From the NCBI RefSeq assembly GCF_004337985.1, contig NC_043741.1, positions 260,747 to 324,746 on the forward strand: a stretch of 64,000 nt of DNA. The letters are read 5' to 3'. Within the stretch, counting starts at the first letter, position 1, and every line of letters begins with the position of its first letter. The DNA comes from Pyricularia pennisetigena (taxonomy: Eukaryota > Ascomycota > Sordariomycetes > Magnaporthales > Pyriculariaceae). Made by a program: the position numbers and the translations under genes. This document shows positions 35,002-47,911 of this stretch, one piece after another. The notes beneath the pieces were generated by a model. It searched no databases and was not told where the DNA came from. It saw nothing but the letters and a program-made list of their open reading frames with translations.

Positions 35002-35558
35002 TGTTAATTATATGCGTTATTTAACATATAATGGGTCCACCTTTATTTGTATATAAGCCACAATAAATAGTGCCGAAATGGGGCTGTTGGGGCTGTCAAA
35101 TTTTCTATTATATTTTGTGTATTGCAGGAATTGCGATTCAAAGTCAGCGAATGGGGTTTCACCCTATACCCGGTTTAATACCCACCCTGCATTTACGACT
35201 CAGCTACCCTGTACCGGGTTAAAATTTTTACCAAGTTAGTAATTCAGTGCGAACCCAAAAATGGTTTGTATGGAAATAAAGGTGTTTTTTCAACAACGCA
35301 TACAAAATAATTTTTCGGAAAATCGTGTGCGGCACCGGAGCCCTTTGCGGGGTGCGGACCCCCATTTCGATGTCGGAGAGTATGTAAGGGAGATAAAGCA
35401 AAATTTCCCCCACCAATAAATTAAATCTATTAATCCCAAATTTAGTGAACAATTTAGTGCATTTAAGCCCTGTAATTAAAGGCTTTTACAACGCAACTAG
35501 CACCACGCCGCACCTAGGCTAATGCCTAAACCCCTGTTAGCAACCCATATTGTTAACA
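35002..35558 (+). repeat. Copia-2 3' LTR
   Basis: It is 557 bp, starts TGTTAATTATATGCG and ends CCCATATTGTTAACA, and matches the 5' LTR at 26223-26779 with many transitions. The last base is followed directly by internal sequence of transposon copy B. Confidence 0.88.
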
Positions 35559-35979
35559 ATTGTTTTAAAATTAATAATAATATTAACCCGCCCGCCTAAT
35601 TCGGTCGCGGAAATAATATTTTCCGTAATACGAACGAAGCCCTAAGCGCCCAAACCTTTAAACATTTTTAATCCGTTATTGGCGTCGCCGTAGCAAAAGT
35701 ACGCGTTAATAACCATATTTTAGTATACCATTTTAATAATGATTCGCTAAATATAAACGAAATGATAGTCGTATTTAATTACGAAACAATAAATGCTTTA
35801 ATATAACACATTAATATTATAGGTTAATATTTTTTTTATTGTATTACGACAATTGTTATAATCCCTGCATTAATATAGCCTATCATTTACTATATTGTAA
35901 CATTTATTATGATTGTTCACGGTAATACCAAGTAATTATTATTATAATATAATAGTTGTTACGATTTGGCGTTCACTTT

Positions 35980-38900
35980 TTTATATATTTCGTAATAACG
36001 GGTCCAATGTTAATTATTGGTTAACTTTTTTTCAATCGCCAACGTACTCGGGTTTTAAATTTCTTTTAAAATCAATAACCCTGGTAAATGAAACAAAGGC
36101 AATAAAATGCCCGTTTAGTAAAAAACCCTGGTTTCCGTACCGGATATACTTAACGACGGGTTATTAAACCCATTTTCGATAATTTGGCAAATCGGCGTCG
36201 CTTACCCCCTATCCCCCCTTTCATCCGCTAAAACGATATTAACCTCCCCGGGCTAAAGAGATTTACAAACAAATTTAAACTGGTTATAATTCCCACAATT
36301 TTCGCCACAATATTAATTTACCAGCGGACAATAGCCCCCGGACCTAATTTTCAAAACGGCGATTAAAAGTTTACAACCGCTAACCCTGGTTTATAGATGT
36401 ATAGCGGCTATGATATCGACCATTGGTTCAAGGCTTATTACCATTTTGTTTACTATATTTTTCGCTGGTAGGGAAAAACCGTTATTAAAAATAAAAAAAG
36501 TTTTAACGATTTTGGTGGAAATTCCCGCAATCTTTTTAAATTCAATATCGAACAATTTTCCACCCTATTTGTTATCGCCAATTATATAACCATCGCCAAT
36601 AACGTTATCGCCCTAAATAATTTATATTTAGTGCAATTTCAATATCGTTAATGACCAGTTCGCGAACCGACCAAACCAACGACGTCACCAATTTATTTGG
36701 TTTTAACCGCGTTTATTATAATAGGACGATAATAATATTCGTGATCGATACCTAGTCCCGTTCTAAACCTATTAAAATGGGACGGTTAAACAAAAACGTG
36801 CAAATTAAATTTAAATACACCTATTGGATTTGTTAATATTTAAAGGTTTTATTAACACTTTGTACGACGAAAGGCGGTTCCATCATCCCATTTTTACTAA
36901 ACCTAAAACCAAGATTACCGAATTTTATCCCAAATCTTTTAAGGAAGACAAATAAAACGATTTTTTAAATTTTATACAAACCCAGTCCACTACCGCCGAT
37001 CGTTTTGCTAATATGGACCGCGCAAAAAAGGAAATCTTCGAGGATGCCCGCGAAAACATCCTAGCGGCTTTTTTGGTGTATTATGCGCAATTTTCCATTT
37101 TAATTAAACGTTATCCCTGGATTGGTCATTTTTTTAATTCGGACGCGATTTAAACTGCTATAAAAAATTTGCGCCTTTTTCAAAACGTTTTACCTATCGA
37201 CGGTTTAAATACCGATAATAAAATCGGTTTTAAGTATAATAAAGTCAAAGGCAAATACTCTTGGTTTAACTGGGATATGGCTAATACTCCTTTTAATCGC
37301 CATTGGCTACCCTATTAATTAGTTCGTAAATTATATATATATATTATCCCTAATAATTGTAATTATTATGACAATTTTGCCCCCATATTTGTAATTATTG
37401 TTACAATCTTTGTTTTTACTAAACTACCTTTTTTCGGTTTAAATACCCACATTTTACTAAAATTGGAATAATTAGTTTTTAAAAATTGGTTATTAACCAA
37501 TAAAATGGGTATGGGAAAAACGATTATCTATTTCACGGCGATTTGTATATGGTATATCCGTTACTAATATAACCGATTTATTAAACATCCTCACGGATAT
37601 CTTCCCGCCTTGGTTCTCGTCCCGGCCAACCTTGTTTCGCAAACATTTAAAAAGGTAATGATTAATTTCCCAACCCTTAACGTTAAATATTATTATAGTT
37701 TAACCGAAGTATACGTTACCGATACCCCGCGAACGGTTGTCATTTCTACCCAAGCGCAGTTTTACAACATTTCGACTAGATTCGCCGCCCGCAAATCTAA
37801 TCCCAAATCTGCGGGCACGGTTATTATTACCTTTAATTCGACATTCCTAATGCGGAAAACGAAGCAATTGAACGAAATTTATAACGCGGAAAAGGTGTTT
37901 AACCCATATTATATAAATAAAGGTGTCGATTCTAATTTTTAATAACCCCCCCCCCCCCCCCACGTCCATAATTTCGACGATAATTCCGATATTAAAAATA
38001 ATTCCCAATAAATACTTTTAGTAATAATTGTTATAATTTCGTTATACTAATATGTTTATTTTAATTAAATAATTTTGTTAAAAACCGTTAACGTAAAAAC
38101 GGTCGGAAAACCGATTTCTCCACGGATAAAAACACCAAAAATATCGGGCGTTTTATTATATATTTACCATTTGGTACCTTTTTCCAACGTATAGTTGGAA
38201 ACGAAATTTAATGCCTCCGTTACCGCGAATCTATAATATACCGCGGATTTCGTCTTATTTTTTATATCAATCGGGGTATAACCACTGCCACCCCGACTAT
38301 TAACAAAATTAGGGACATTATTAGCTTTAAAACCCTGGTTTAAAACAAAACTGCGATTCTTTTCGCCCGACTTAAAAACTTATCCTAAAAAAATATTTTT
38401 ACGGTCGATTATATTTGGGAAAATAATGGTTATTCCGTCGTTTTTAATATTGATAAGAATATTAAAACTTTTTTTCAAAAACTCAAATCGATGGGTTGGA
38501 AATAGTGGCTATTTTACCCTCGAATTTTAAAATTTATAATTCTTACCACGATACCGAACGAAAAATTGTTAATAATTTTTAAATATATGGGCGTATCTAC
38601 GGTAATAGGGGTATAGATACCGGGTTTATTTTACCCAACGGTATAATTATTTATCCTCGTAAACGCATCCCGCTTTATCGCATTATTATTAAAAACTCCA
38701 ATTTAACCACCGTTTCAAAAACGTTATAACGAATACCGAAACAATTCTCAAGAATATTATTACCGTATTCGTGGGCGAAAATACCGACGATATTGGTCCC
38801 GCTTTATTAGGAGTCCCCATCAATACGGATACCGCAACTGGTAATAACCAAACCTCAGTTTTTTAATGAAGGTTTTATCCGCTTGTTGCAGTTTTTGGTA

Positions 38901-40565
38901 ATTAATTAGCTTTTTTGATTAATAGTTTACGCCGAAAACAATGCCCGGGATATGAGTTCGGCGGATTTGGGTAAAATGCTAGCGCTAAAAACAGTGGATT
39001 GTAAAACCAAATACCGCAACGTCCGACAAAATTTTAAGAAATACCTATAAAAAGGAAAAACCCGTTTTGAATCGGTAATTGTGCACGTTTTACTTTAATA
39101 TAACGGCGATGGTCCCCTTAATTGGGCTTACTCGAAAACCTGCATTACTATTAAAGCGTTACCTTTATCGGGTAAGGTTAAAATAATCCATTTTATATTA
39201 AACGAATCGCCATTTATTATCCGCGTGGTCGAAATTTGTATAAAGAAAAAAAAAGATTAACGCGTCCTAATTATAACGCCCAATTTTTGGATTTAAACGT
39301 AAATTGGTTATATAATAATAGTTATTGTAATCCCTTTCTTCCCGCACAATTATTAGAATAAGTGTTCCAATTTTTAATATTGTTGGATTATAACAAATAT
39401 TATAATAGCTATTATTTTTCCATTTTTATAACAATTGTTACAATTTTTAATATATTTGCTAATTTGTTTTTAATTTTATTGTTTTTATTTTGAGAAAAAC
39501 AGTTTCGGTATAATAAGTATCCGATTAAGCCTTTCCTAAACCGAACGCTATCAAGCCGTTTCCGATTTCACCGATTCCAGCTCCAATTTTAATATTTATA
39601 TGCTAAATATTAGTATTTCCAACCTTAATTTTGAATTGCACCCCAGTTAAAATATTGGTATTATTATCCCTTTAGTGTGGAGCGCTAATATATAATTGGA
39701 AATTTATAATCGTTTAACTCGGTTAAGTTAAAATAATCCTGTTATTTGGCGCATTCTCGAAATGCGAAACATTTTTTTTCGTTGGGTAAAAAATCGCATA
39801 TTCCGGAAGGTTAATACCCTTGTTGTTTCTGTTCTGGCCGTTACTAATATACAATAAGTATTATTTAAGTATTTTACGCGCATGCGCTTTCCCAAAATTA
39901 TCCCATTTCCAGTTGTTAAATAATTCCTGGCGTATAAAGCAATGGTATTTATATTTTCCTGGCCATGTAATTAGTTCGTATGGATAATAAAACCTCCCAA
40001 CATTTTAATACCTTTTATTTTAACAGGACGCGCCGCATAAACGAGTCTGGTTTTCGCGTGGGTTCAATATTTGCATTAAATATCCTTAAACTGTTTAACG
40101 AACAGGATTTGGTCGAAAAAACGTTAATTTTAATTTTAACGTTGGTCCAGTTTATATTAACTACCAATACCAGAAATAAAATAATGGTCGTAATACGTTT
40201 GTTAATTATATTATTCGTACATACTTACCTTATTTCGATTTTACTATTATAAATTAGGGGTTTATAATTAAATTAATAAAATAAATTAAAAATAGCGATA
40301 AATTTTACGACGAAACCGTGACCGCGCGGGTTATTGGGGCCCCAATAAAGGACTTTAATTCCTGGGTTTATAAACGCCGGAAAACCAATAAACCGTTTAA
40401 AAAAGGTATTTTTGGTAATAATAACGCCGACCTTTTGGCGGTCGTTATTCCGTTTTTTTTATTTATCGATTTTGGTTTTAATTACGATAAATTTACATTC
40501 GATTCGTTAAAAAAACCCTGTATACCCATTTCGGAAAAGAATAACGAGGAGGACGACTCGGTCCC
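35980..40565 (+). pseudogene. SNF2-family helicase (broken), transposon copy B
   Basis: Same gene as in copy A. A piece related to the FHRPIFTKPKTK segment lies near 36860-37150, and the Walker A region reads GMGKTIIYF at about 37510-37540. ORF 37610-37942 continues with TFKKVMINFPTLNV (motif Ia region). Motif VI is more decayed (RLTRLS then stop at 39711-39731). The conserved C-terminal ORF starts at 40318 (VIGAPIKDFNSW) and is cut by the solo LTR; its remainder is at 41204-41310. A run of 16 C residues at 37946-37961 breaks the region. Confidence 0.7.
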
Positions 40566-41203
40566 TGTGAACATGGCTAGCGCAGGGCTAATTATATTAG
40601 CTACCCTGCATTATTTCATAACGGCTAGCACGGGCTAATTTTATTAGTCACCCTGCATCGGATAAATAAATAAATAACAAATAAAACGTATACGCGTTCA
40701 TACACACAAAGCTTTATATATTACGTTTTTGTTCATAGTTTCAACAACAAAACAAATACGTTATATTTAATCTAGCTTAGTGGTACAATGCACGTACCAT
40801 AATCTATACCATATATACGTTGAAGTGCGTAGGTTCGAATCCCGTTGTGGTCGCAGATTTTCTGTGCATGCATAAGCACAATAGGCCGTTGGGCTCAATA
40901 GGTCGGCAGGTCAGTCACATGAATAAGGCCAAATCATGTGACGTGACCCCGCATTCCGGACATCCGGATCGAAGATCTGCACCTACGGATTCCAACACGT
41001 AATTCATAACTTAGCCTTAGATTCATCACCTTCATACCTTCATCGATTCAACGATTCAACGAATCGATTGTGTAACAATATATTATCTCTATTACCCGCT
41101 AGCAGACGGTTATCTGCCATTTCAACGTTCCATCAGCCTTATACGTGATCCACCTTTCCCCGCGTTCAAGATTAAGCTTATTCTATCTCGTAACCTCCTC
41201 ACA
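40566..41203 (+). repeat. solo LTR of Copia-1 with 5-bp target duplication
   Basis: The 638-bp LTR begins TGTGAACATGG and ends CCTCCTCACA. GTCCC at 40561-40565 is repeated at 41204-41208, and the SNF2-like frame resumes after it, so this is a solo LTR left by recombination between the two LTRs of a former element. Inside, TAGCTTAGTGGTA at 40773-40785 and GGTTCGAATCC at 40832-40842 match tRNA A- and B-boxes, followed by TGTGGTCGCA. Confidence 0.92.
40766..40855 (+). other. tRNA-like sequence inside the Copia-1 LTR
   Basis: A-box and B-box consensus sequences are spaced 59 bp start to start, and a CGCA end follows at the proper distance. The 5' acceptor strand does not pair with the 3' strand, so a functional tRNA gene is unlikely. 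All three LTR copies in the window keep it (about 1025-1110 and 63632-63710 on the minus strand). Confidence 0.6.
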
Positions 41204-41310
41204 GTCCCTTAATCGTTTACCGCGACCCCAATTCGGAAAAAAAGGCGTGGCGTTAACAAACCCATTTTTAAAAAAACATTTACCGCTGCCAAACGTTTTC
41301 GTTTTTTTTA

Positions 41311-41769
41311 ATCGGTTTGGGTTTTTTTATTTTACTTTGTTTTCGGGGTTTAATACTAGGAAATTGGGCGTTTTATATATATAATATTGTAATAGTTGTT
41401 ATTATTAAAATCCGGTTTAATGGATTTATTATTCGTGGTTATTAAGGTATTATAATTACGGTTATTATTAAGATTGTTTTTATTCGATTTATAATTGGCG
41501 GTGGATGGAGGATATAATTTATTTGGGTAAAAAAAATGGACAAAAAACGGGTTATTTATACGGAAGACTTTGGAGGATATTATACCTCGTTTTTTATTTT
41601 AAACCAAATTTACGATTAATATTTATTTATTTATATTTATTGGTTTTACGGACGCTGTTTTACCTCCGTTATTCGCGGGTAAATTTACCGTTATTCGCTT
41701 ACTAAATCCTTTTTATAATGGAACGATCCTCGCTTTTACTTGTTTAGTTTGCGTAATTTACCTTTTATT
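41311..41769. other. region between convergent SNF2-like and DUF6589-like genes, copy B
   Basis: It corresponds to 21302-21769 of copy A and holds no recognised gene. Short ORFs such as 41505-41705 have counterparts in other copies only because the DNA is homologous. Confidence 0.4.
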
Positions 41770-43554
41770 ATTTTAAATTCTATACGCCTTTTTCGTCGGA
41801 TTTTCCCCATATTCCGTCCAGCAAATTTCCTTCGGTGTTAACTATATTATCAATACTTAACCCGTTTATCCGGTTACATTCTTCCTTTGGATTTGCCTTT
41901 GTTTTTTTTAATATCCGCCTGAAATAATACGTTATTAGGGCGTGCGATATTTTCATTAAATACCTCCAATTTATTGCTTATTAGCTTTTTTAAACCCAAA
42001 TATAATAAATCGGTGCTGTCGAACTCGAAATTGGGTAACATTTCTGCCTTTTCGTTTCCCCAACCATTTTGGAATAATAAATACGTTTAATAAATTATAT
42101 TTTGGTTAATTAATATTATATGGTATTTGATATTAATGCGTGTACGGGCAATGTTTTCCAATATTTTGCGCAACGTAACTGCAATTGGCCCTATTTTTAT
42201 ATAATTTAGGAATATATTTCGCAAATCGTGCGTGGAATTGAATTTATTTTCGATATTTAAAGCGAAACCCCTATTAATGTACTTAATTGTTAGATTTGCC
42301 GGCTTAAATTTATTCCCGGCCGTGGTACATTTTACGGACGCTAATTTTAAAATCTCGGTCCGCAGCGGTTAATTCATAATTTTTGGGCGTAATAACCAGG
42401 TTGAATATATCATTCTAAGGCTGTAATTCTTTGTTTATAACCGTAGAAAAATAGGAGCAATTGCGGCATTATAATATTCTGTACGCCGTAATTTCTTTGG
42501 TGGAACGCGTTTATTATAATTTATAAAAAATTGATTATTTGCAAATAACGGCGTTGCGTGCGGAAGGCAATATTAATTTTGGGTCTTATGTTTTTTAATC
42601 GAATACCCATTAAACCGTTAATATAACCAGCCAATATATTATCGTAAATATGATTTACCACGGAATTATATATAAATTATATGGTATATTGGTAAAAGCT
42701 TTTTCCAAGGCGTTTTTGAAAATTTAATCCTTTTCCGATAATCCGTTTTGGATTAAAATAACAATTATAATGCATAAAGTGCGGGACCGGGATATATTTT
42801 GTAAAAACCGTAAAACGTGGTAAAACTTTGTTTTATTTTTTCATAATTGGTTATAATTCCTTAACCCTATTATATTTATGGACAAAATAAAGGCGTGATA
42901 TTGCTATAAATGGTTTATAAGATTAAATTTAATATAAAAAAACGCTGGTACGGGTAATACCCATAATCTTTAATTAAAAAGGTGGGATAATTCGGTATAA
43001 ATTCCCTAAATAGTATGGATATATAACGTTGTTTTTTGATCCTTATAAACGAACAATAGGACGGAAAAATAGTCGAAATGGTCGGGTAATAAGTTTAAAA
43101 AACGTTTAAAAAAGATTTCGTGGATTTGAATAATTTTTGCGTATTCCTTTTCCTTTTCGGTAATAGTGTGGGTTTAAATAAAGTTAAAAATTGGTATAAT
43201 TTGTGCGAAAATAAGGTATTATAAGATTGTTTTTAACGTAGGTAGGCGAGCTGGGAATAAAAGACTACAAATTTAGTGCATTATATAATATTTGGCGCTT
43301 TTGTAATAGGTGTCCGGATATTGTAAAAACGCGAGCGTTTGCAACTTTTTTGGCGGAAAAATACGGTGGCGTGCCATTGGGATTACGTATATGGTTTAAA
43401 TCCTGGCGTTAATATAAGGAAACATGATATTAAATTTTGCATTCGGTGACGTTTTCCATATCCAAAATCCTATACTTTATCCAAAAAATTGAAATTATTA
43501 AATACGAAAAATAATATTAAACTACGAACGATCCTTTTTAAGTTTGCTTATATA

Positions 43555-43591
<37 letters not shown>

Positions 43592-44680
43592 GTAAAAGAT
43601 TATTACTATTATTGGCGATAAAAGTAAAATATAAATATAAATATTACTAATAACGTATTCCGGTAACGGCGACAAATTGTTAGGTTTACCGTTTAATAAT
43701 TTTATAAAATAAATATATTCTAAACCCGGATAACGTATTTATAATACGTCGTGGAATTCCATTACTTACAAGGTGTAATGCGAATACGTATAATAAATAA
43801 TTGTTTTTTGGGGGAAATATCCGTGGGTTAAAATCGCCAATATTAATATAACGCGTTAGTTTTTTAACGTTGGGGGGTTTATAGTTTTTGAAAAATATTT
43901 GGTTCCAAATATACCACGTTCGAAATATTGAATAATAGATAAAACGGGCGGTGGCCCCGGGAATATAACAATAGTAAAAATATCAATTTATATAATATTA
44001 ACGTTTCAAACGGGATTTCCTAGGTGGATGTGTCGAACATTTGCTTAAATTAATTTACATCGTTCACGTTTTTGGCGGATTAATCTTTTATTCCCGAAAC
44101 TTGGAAATATGTAAATCTAAACCGGTAAAAAAAACGTAAATATTATATTAATCGCTATAATTCCTTACGCAAAAAATCGGGTTTAATAAACGCAGGAAAT
44201 TTATTATTAAAACGGTATTCGACCCTATTAACGCGTAAACGTTTTCGGATTTCAGGGTTTCGTAATATTTTTTCAAAAAAGAATATTTGCGATGGGGCAG
44301 GTCGGGTAATTTCGTAAAAACTTGCCGTTATTACCCAAACGTGGATAAATTGCGTAAAATTGGTGCCTCGGTAACGGTTACGCCAAAATTTGGTAAAATC
44401 CCGAATAAATTTGGTTTTAAAGTTTATTTCAGTTTCGGATTCGAATTTTTTCCGTAATTGCTTTTAATCGATTAAAAAAAGTTCAAATTCCCATTTATTT
44501 TAAATTATAAAATTGGGTAATAATAATTTCAATAACGATAAAAACGAAAATAATTGCAATATCGATAAAAATAATAAAATTAAATCGGACCTAAAATATT
44601 AGGTTACAAATTGCGCGGTGGGAATACCTTTTCGGGTATAGTTAATAAAATGTTTGGAAATAAGTTTTCCATTATTGGAT
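41770..44680 (-). pseudogene. DUF6589-like protein (broken), transposon copy B
   Basis: It is collinear with the gene in copies A and C, but no open stretch reaches 60 codons. Recognisable DNA blocks include the one around 43310-43400 (the FRQKW, QYPD segment) and 43015-43090 (the FDYFSV segment). This is the most decayed of the three copies. A (TA)n tract at 43559-43588 lies in it. Confidence 0.5.
43559..43588. repeat. (TA)n microsatellite
   Basis: About 15 TA units. Copies A and C have shorter TA runs at the same place (near 23540 and 50345), so it expanded in copy B. Confidence 0.9.
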
Positions 44681-44984
44681 TCGGCTTTTGTTTAAATTAA
44701 TAATATGTTAAATAAAAGTTAATATACGTAAATATATAATAGAATAACAAATTGTTTTTATTTTTTTGTATATAGGGGGGAATAGTGGTTGGCGATATCG
44801 CAGCATTGGGTGTTTTATTGGTGGTACCGCCATAAACGCCGAAATGCGATAAAATGTTTTCAAACTAAAACAAACGCGATTTTTTCGGCTAATATAATTG
44901 GTCGAAGAGCCATATGGCTAAAAGGTATATGGAGCGTTCGGTCCCCATTGCGAAGCAGGGGGGTCTAGTCTAAGCACTGAGACT

Positions 44985-47187
44985 ATAATGGTACCGCTAT
45001 AAACCACGAAATGCGACAAATTATCATTGGTGGTACCGCCAGGAACGTAGTCTCAGGGCTCATCCCTGAAGCCCAGAGCTCCACAATTGATCCACCTCGT
45101 GGCTCAATTGCGGCTTTGCAATGTACTTGAGGGTCCATCCAAAGAACATTTTGGTTCAGGTTTGAGGATAATTTATCGATTTTCGGCGTTTATGGCGGTA
45201 TTTTTGGCCTTTTTTCGACCGACACCCCTTTATTATTCAATAACCACGCAAAATATTGAAAAAAGAAAATATCATTAAAAATAGCGTTTAATACCGCTAT
45301 TCGCAGCGATTTAATTCATTTTTTTTATCTTTTATAATGGCCGAATTCAATACCACCTGCCCTTAATCCGTTTATGGCGGTATTGTTTTTTCGATTTTTT
45401 TGATATTATTTTTAATTTTTGACCAAATTTTATGATTTCTGCACGTGGAGGGTCGTATATATGCATATATCGCTAGAGTAAATTTGGTGCATATATTATA
45501 TTAAATAAGCGGTTAAATAAACGGACAGGCAAAGTATATATTTTTTATATATTATTTACAATCGAAACTCGTTTATATTTTTACCAATTTTAACGATAAT
45601 GAAACCAAAACTTCAAAGATTCGATTACGTATTTGAACAAACGTCCAAGCTCAGTCTTAGTTCTAATATCGGCTTTAAAAACTGTTTAAAAAAAAAAAAG
45701 CTAAATGTGTATTTTATAAATACTCTTGCTTTAGTTGATTAATTTTATATTATCTTTGTTTTTCAGCCAAAATTTGTTGTTCCTCAGTCTGGGGGGTCGC
45801 ATATATATATTTAATATAATATCAAATTTTGGTACGTATATCTAATTATATAAGCAGTTAAATATGCGGATAGGTAAAGTGTATCAAATTTTATATATGT
45901 TTTACAATCGAAATGCTTTTACATTTTTACCAATTTCAACATTAGTATAATCAAATTCTGAAGAAGTGGATTATGGATATAAATAAACGTCAACGTAAGA
46001 CCCGATTTACAATACCGGCCCTTTTTATTGTTTTATAAAAGAATATGCTAAACTTGTGTTATTTTTGTATTTTTTGCTTTATTTAATTAAATAGAATTCA
46101 TGAAAGAAAAACTTATACACGACTTCTTACCAGATTGATAAAGAAAAGCATAAATTAAAAATATCTTAGTTTTACCAATATTTGCGTAAATTATCTAGTT
46201 TTTAAACAAATTGTTAATTTATATAACAATATTAATAAGACTTTTGTTCTAATCGATACTTGCATGCACTCTGCAGTACTAGGTCTACTAAGCTATAAAA
46301 ACTGTAATTTAAACTAAAATTAATATTATATACCATTATTTAAAATAAAAATTAAATATAATGAAAAATGACAAATTTTACTCAATATTTTAATATCTTT
46401 CCAAATACAGTGGCTATTAAAACGCGGCCGGCATTCAAATAATTAACAAACTCCAATAAATCAAACGCAAATTACTGTATAGTTTTATAATTTCTATTTG
46501 TTTTTTTATTCGAATATTTAATTACATATTATGGTTACACCATTTTCTTTTGCTATTATAATGCGAATATATTGTATATACCAGCTATAAGCGGTAAAAT
46601 ACTACAAGTTATTCTTATATTAATCAAACAATCATCAGCGATATCGCAACATTAGGTATATTATTAATAATACCGTTATAAACGGCGAAATACGACAAAT
46701 TATCGTTGGTGGTACCACTATAAACGGCGAAATGCGACAAAATGTCCTTAAACTAGAACGAGCGCGCTTTTTTCGGCCAATGTAATTGGTCGAAAAGCCA
46801 TGTGGCTGAAAGGTATATGGAGCGTTCGGTCCCCATTGCGGAGCAGGGGGGTCTAATCCAAGCACTGAGACTACTATGAACGGCGAAATACGACAAGTTG
46901 TCTTCAGATTAGAACGAGCGCGATCTTTTCGGCCAATGTAATTGGTCGAAAAACCATGTGGTTCAAAGGTACATGGAGCGTTCGGTCCCCACTGCGAAGC
47001 AGGGGGGGTTTCATCTCAGCATCGAGACTAGAAAATACCGCTATAAACGGCGAAAATCGACAAATTATCCTCAGACCTAAACCAAAACGATCTTTGGATA
47101 GACCCACAAATACATTGCAAAACCGCAACTGAGCCACGAAATGGATTAATTGTGGAACTGTGGATTTTGGGGATAAGCCCTCAGACT
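44985..47187. mobile_element. nested pile of AGTCTCAG-family ends
   Basis: Three family members are stacked here. The fragment 44985-45048 plus 46873-47029 is the right-end region of one member, ending ATCGAGACT at 47029; it contains the complete small element 45049-46872. It is followed by 47030-47187, the left-end region of another member in reverse orientation, ending GCCCTCAGACT. Each join falls in the subterminal TACCGCCATAAACGGCG motif region, so each insertion went into the tip of a relative. Confidence 0.75.
45049..46872 (+). mobile_element. 1.8-kb non-autonomous member of the family
   Basis: It starts AGTCTCAGGGCTCATCCC and ends AAGCACTGAGACT. The flanks GCCAGGAACGT (45038-45048) and ACTATGAACGG (46873-46883) are what remains of an 11-bp duplication within the repeated motif GGTACCGCCATGAACGGCG. 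The interior (about 45290-46620) matches that of 26861-28743 in inverted orientation and has no long ORF. Three diverged tandem blocks with (TA)-rich tracts near 45470, 45800 and 46080 make up most of it. Confidence 0.82.
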
Positions 47188-47657
47188 ATTTGTAATGCGA
47201 AAACGAGGTTTATGATTAAAATCTATTATAAATCGTACAAAATTCAATGCGTCGTTACGATTTAAAGCTGCGGTTTTTTTAGTATTATGAATTTTAACTG
47301 TGGTCATTTATGTTCGACATTTAATCTCCTACCGTACTAATAATTAAAGTCGTAATTTGTGACGCTAACGTTAGCGTGGTCGTCTATGTATATTCATGGA
47401 CGGTAATTTAAATTTAATTTAGTAGGTAAATTTAGAAACGGTGCAATGTCGCAGCCTGTTCGGCCTGCCCGTCCTTTTAAATACAATTTCTTTTTCTCCA
47501 TTTTCAACTGTAACTTTGACATTTTAGCACTTAGATACTTATATTAATACCAATATGTTTCTTCTTTACCCATTAATAGATACTCCTATTTATATGCTTA
47601 TTTAACGGGTAATATCTGAAGTCTTTTGCTATTTCTTCACCTACTTTGGCAGCCTGG

Positions 47658-47856
47658 TTAATTTTTTACTCTGCGAGGTAAATTTCTTTTCGGTAATATT
47701 TGGAAAGCAAAATCAGAGCAAAAGCTTTGTGCATTGTAATTTTCTTTCAAGTCTAAAACACCGGGTATATGCTTGTTATTATTCGCAATGGCGGCACTTG
47801 CAGTGGATAAAAATAAAGTAAAATGAAATGCAAATAAATCGGTATTTTTGCAAATA
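47658..47856 (-). pseudogene. possible remnant of a small secreted peptide gene
   Basis: The minus-strand frame ends in TAA at 47658 and has ordinary codon use: a hydrophobic FHFTLFLSTASAAIA stretch, then about 40 polar residues with one Cys (SFCSDF) and a basic end RRVKN. An ATG in frame exists only at 47975 or 47957, beyond the (TA)n tract, which would put a Tyr-Ile repeat before the hydrophobic stretch. The microsatellite may have replaced the true start. It is divergent to the gene at 48111. I do not recognise a family. Confidence 0.25.
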
Positions 47857-47859
47857 TAA

Positions 47860-47863
<4 letters not shown>

Positions 47864-47911
<48 letters not shown>
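47864..47911. repeat. (TA)n microsatellite
   Basis: About 24 TA units, located in the island 200 bp upstream of the secreted-protein gene. Confidence 0.95.

Larger units (their letters stand above)
26223..35558 (+). mobile_element. Copia-2 retrotransposon with two 557-bp LTRs
   Basis: Two direct LTR copies begin TGTTAATTA and end TTAACA. The internal order gag, protease, integrase, RT, RNase H on the plus strand is that of Ty1/copia. A purine run precedes the 3' LTR. The bases outside the LTRs differ (CACTT on the left, ATTGT on the right) and the flanks are different elements (gypsy left, transposon copy B right), so this is probably a recombinant of two Copia-2 copies. The leader is interrupted by a small DNA transposon at 26861-28743. 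Confidence 0.88.
35559..44984 (+). mobile_element. copy B of the large DNA transposon, left part missing
   Basis: It is homologous to copy A from about 16127 to its right end, in the same orientation, and ends GCACTGAGACT at 44984. The RecQ-like gene and the left end are absent: the Copia-2 3' LTR joins directly to the middle of the element. A Copia-1 solo LTR interrupts it at 40566-41203. The right flank (ATAATGGTACC) is subterminal sequence of another family member, so B inserted into a relative. Confidence 0.85.

Noticed and set aside
40766..40855. Functional tRNA gene
   Set aside because: A- and B-boxes are present, but the acceptor strands do not pair and the T-stem is imperfect in several copies.
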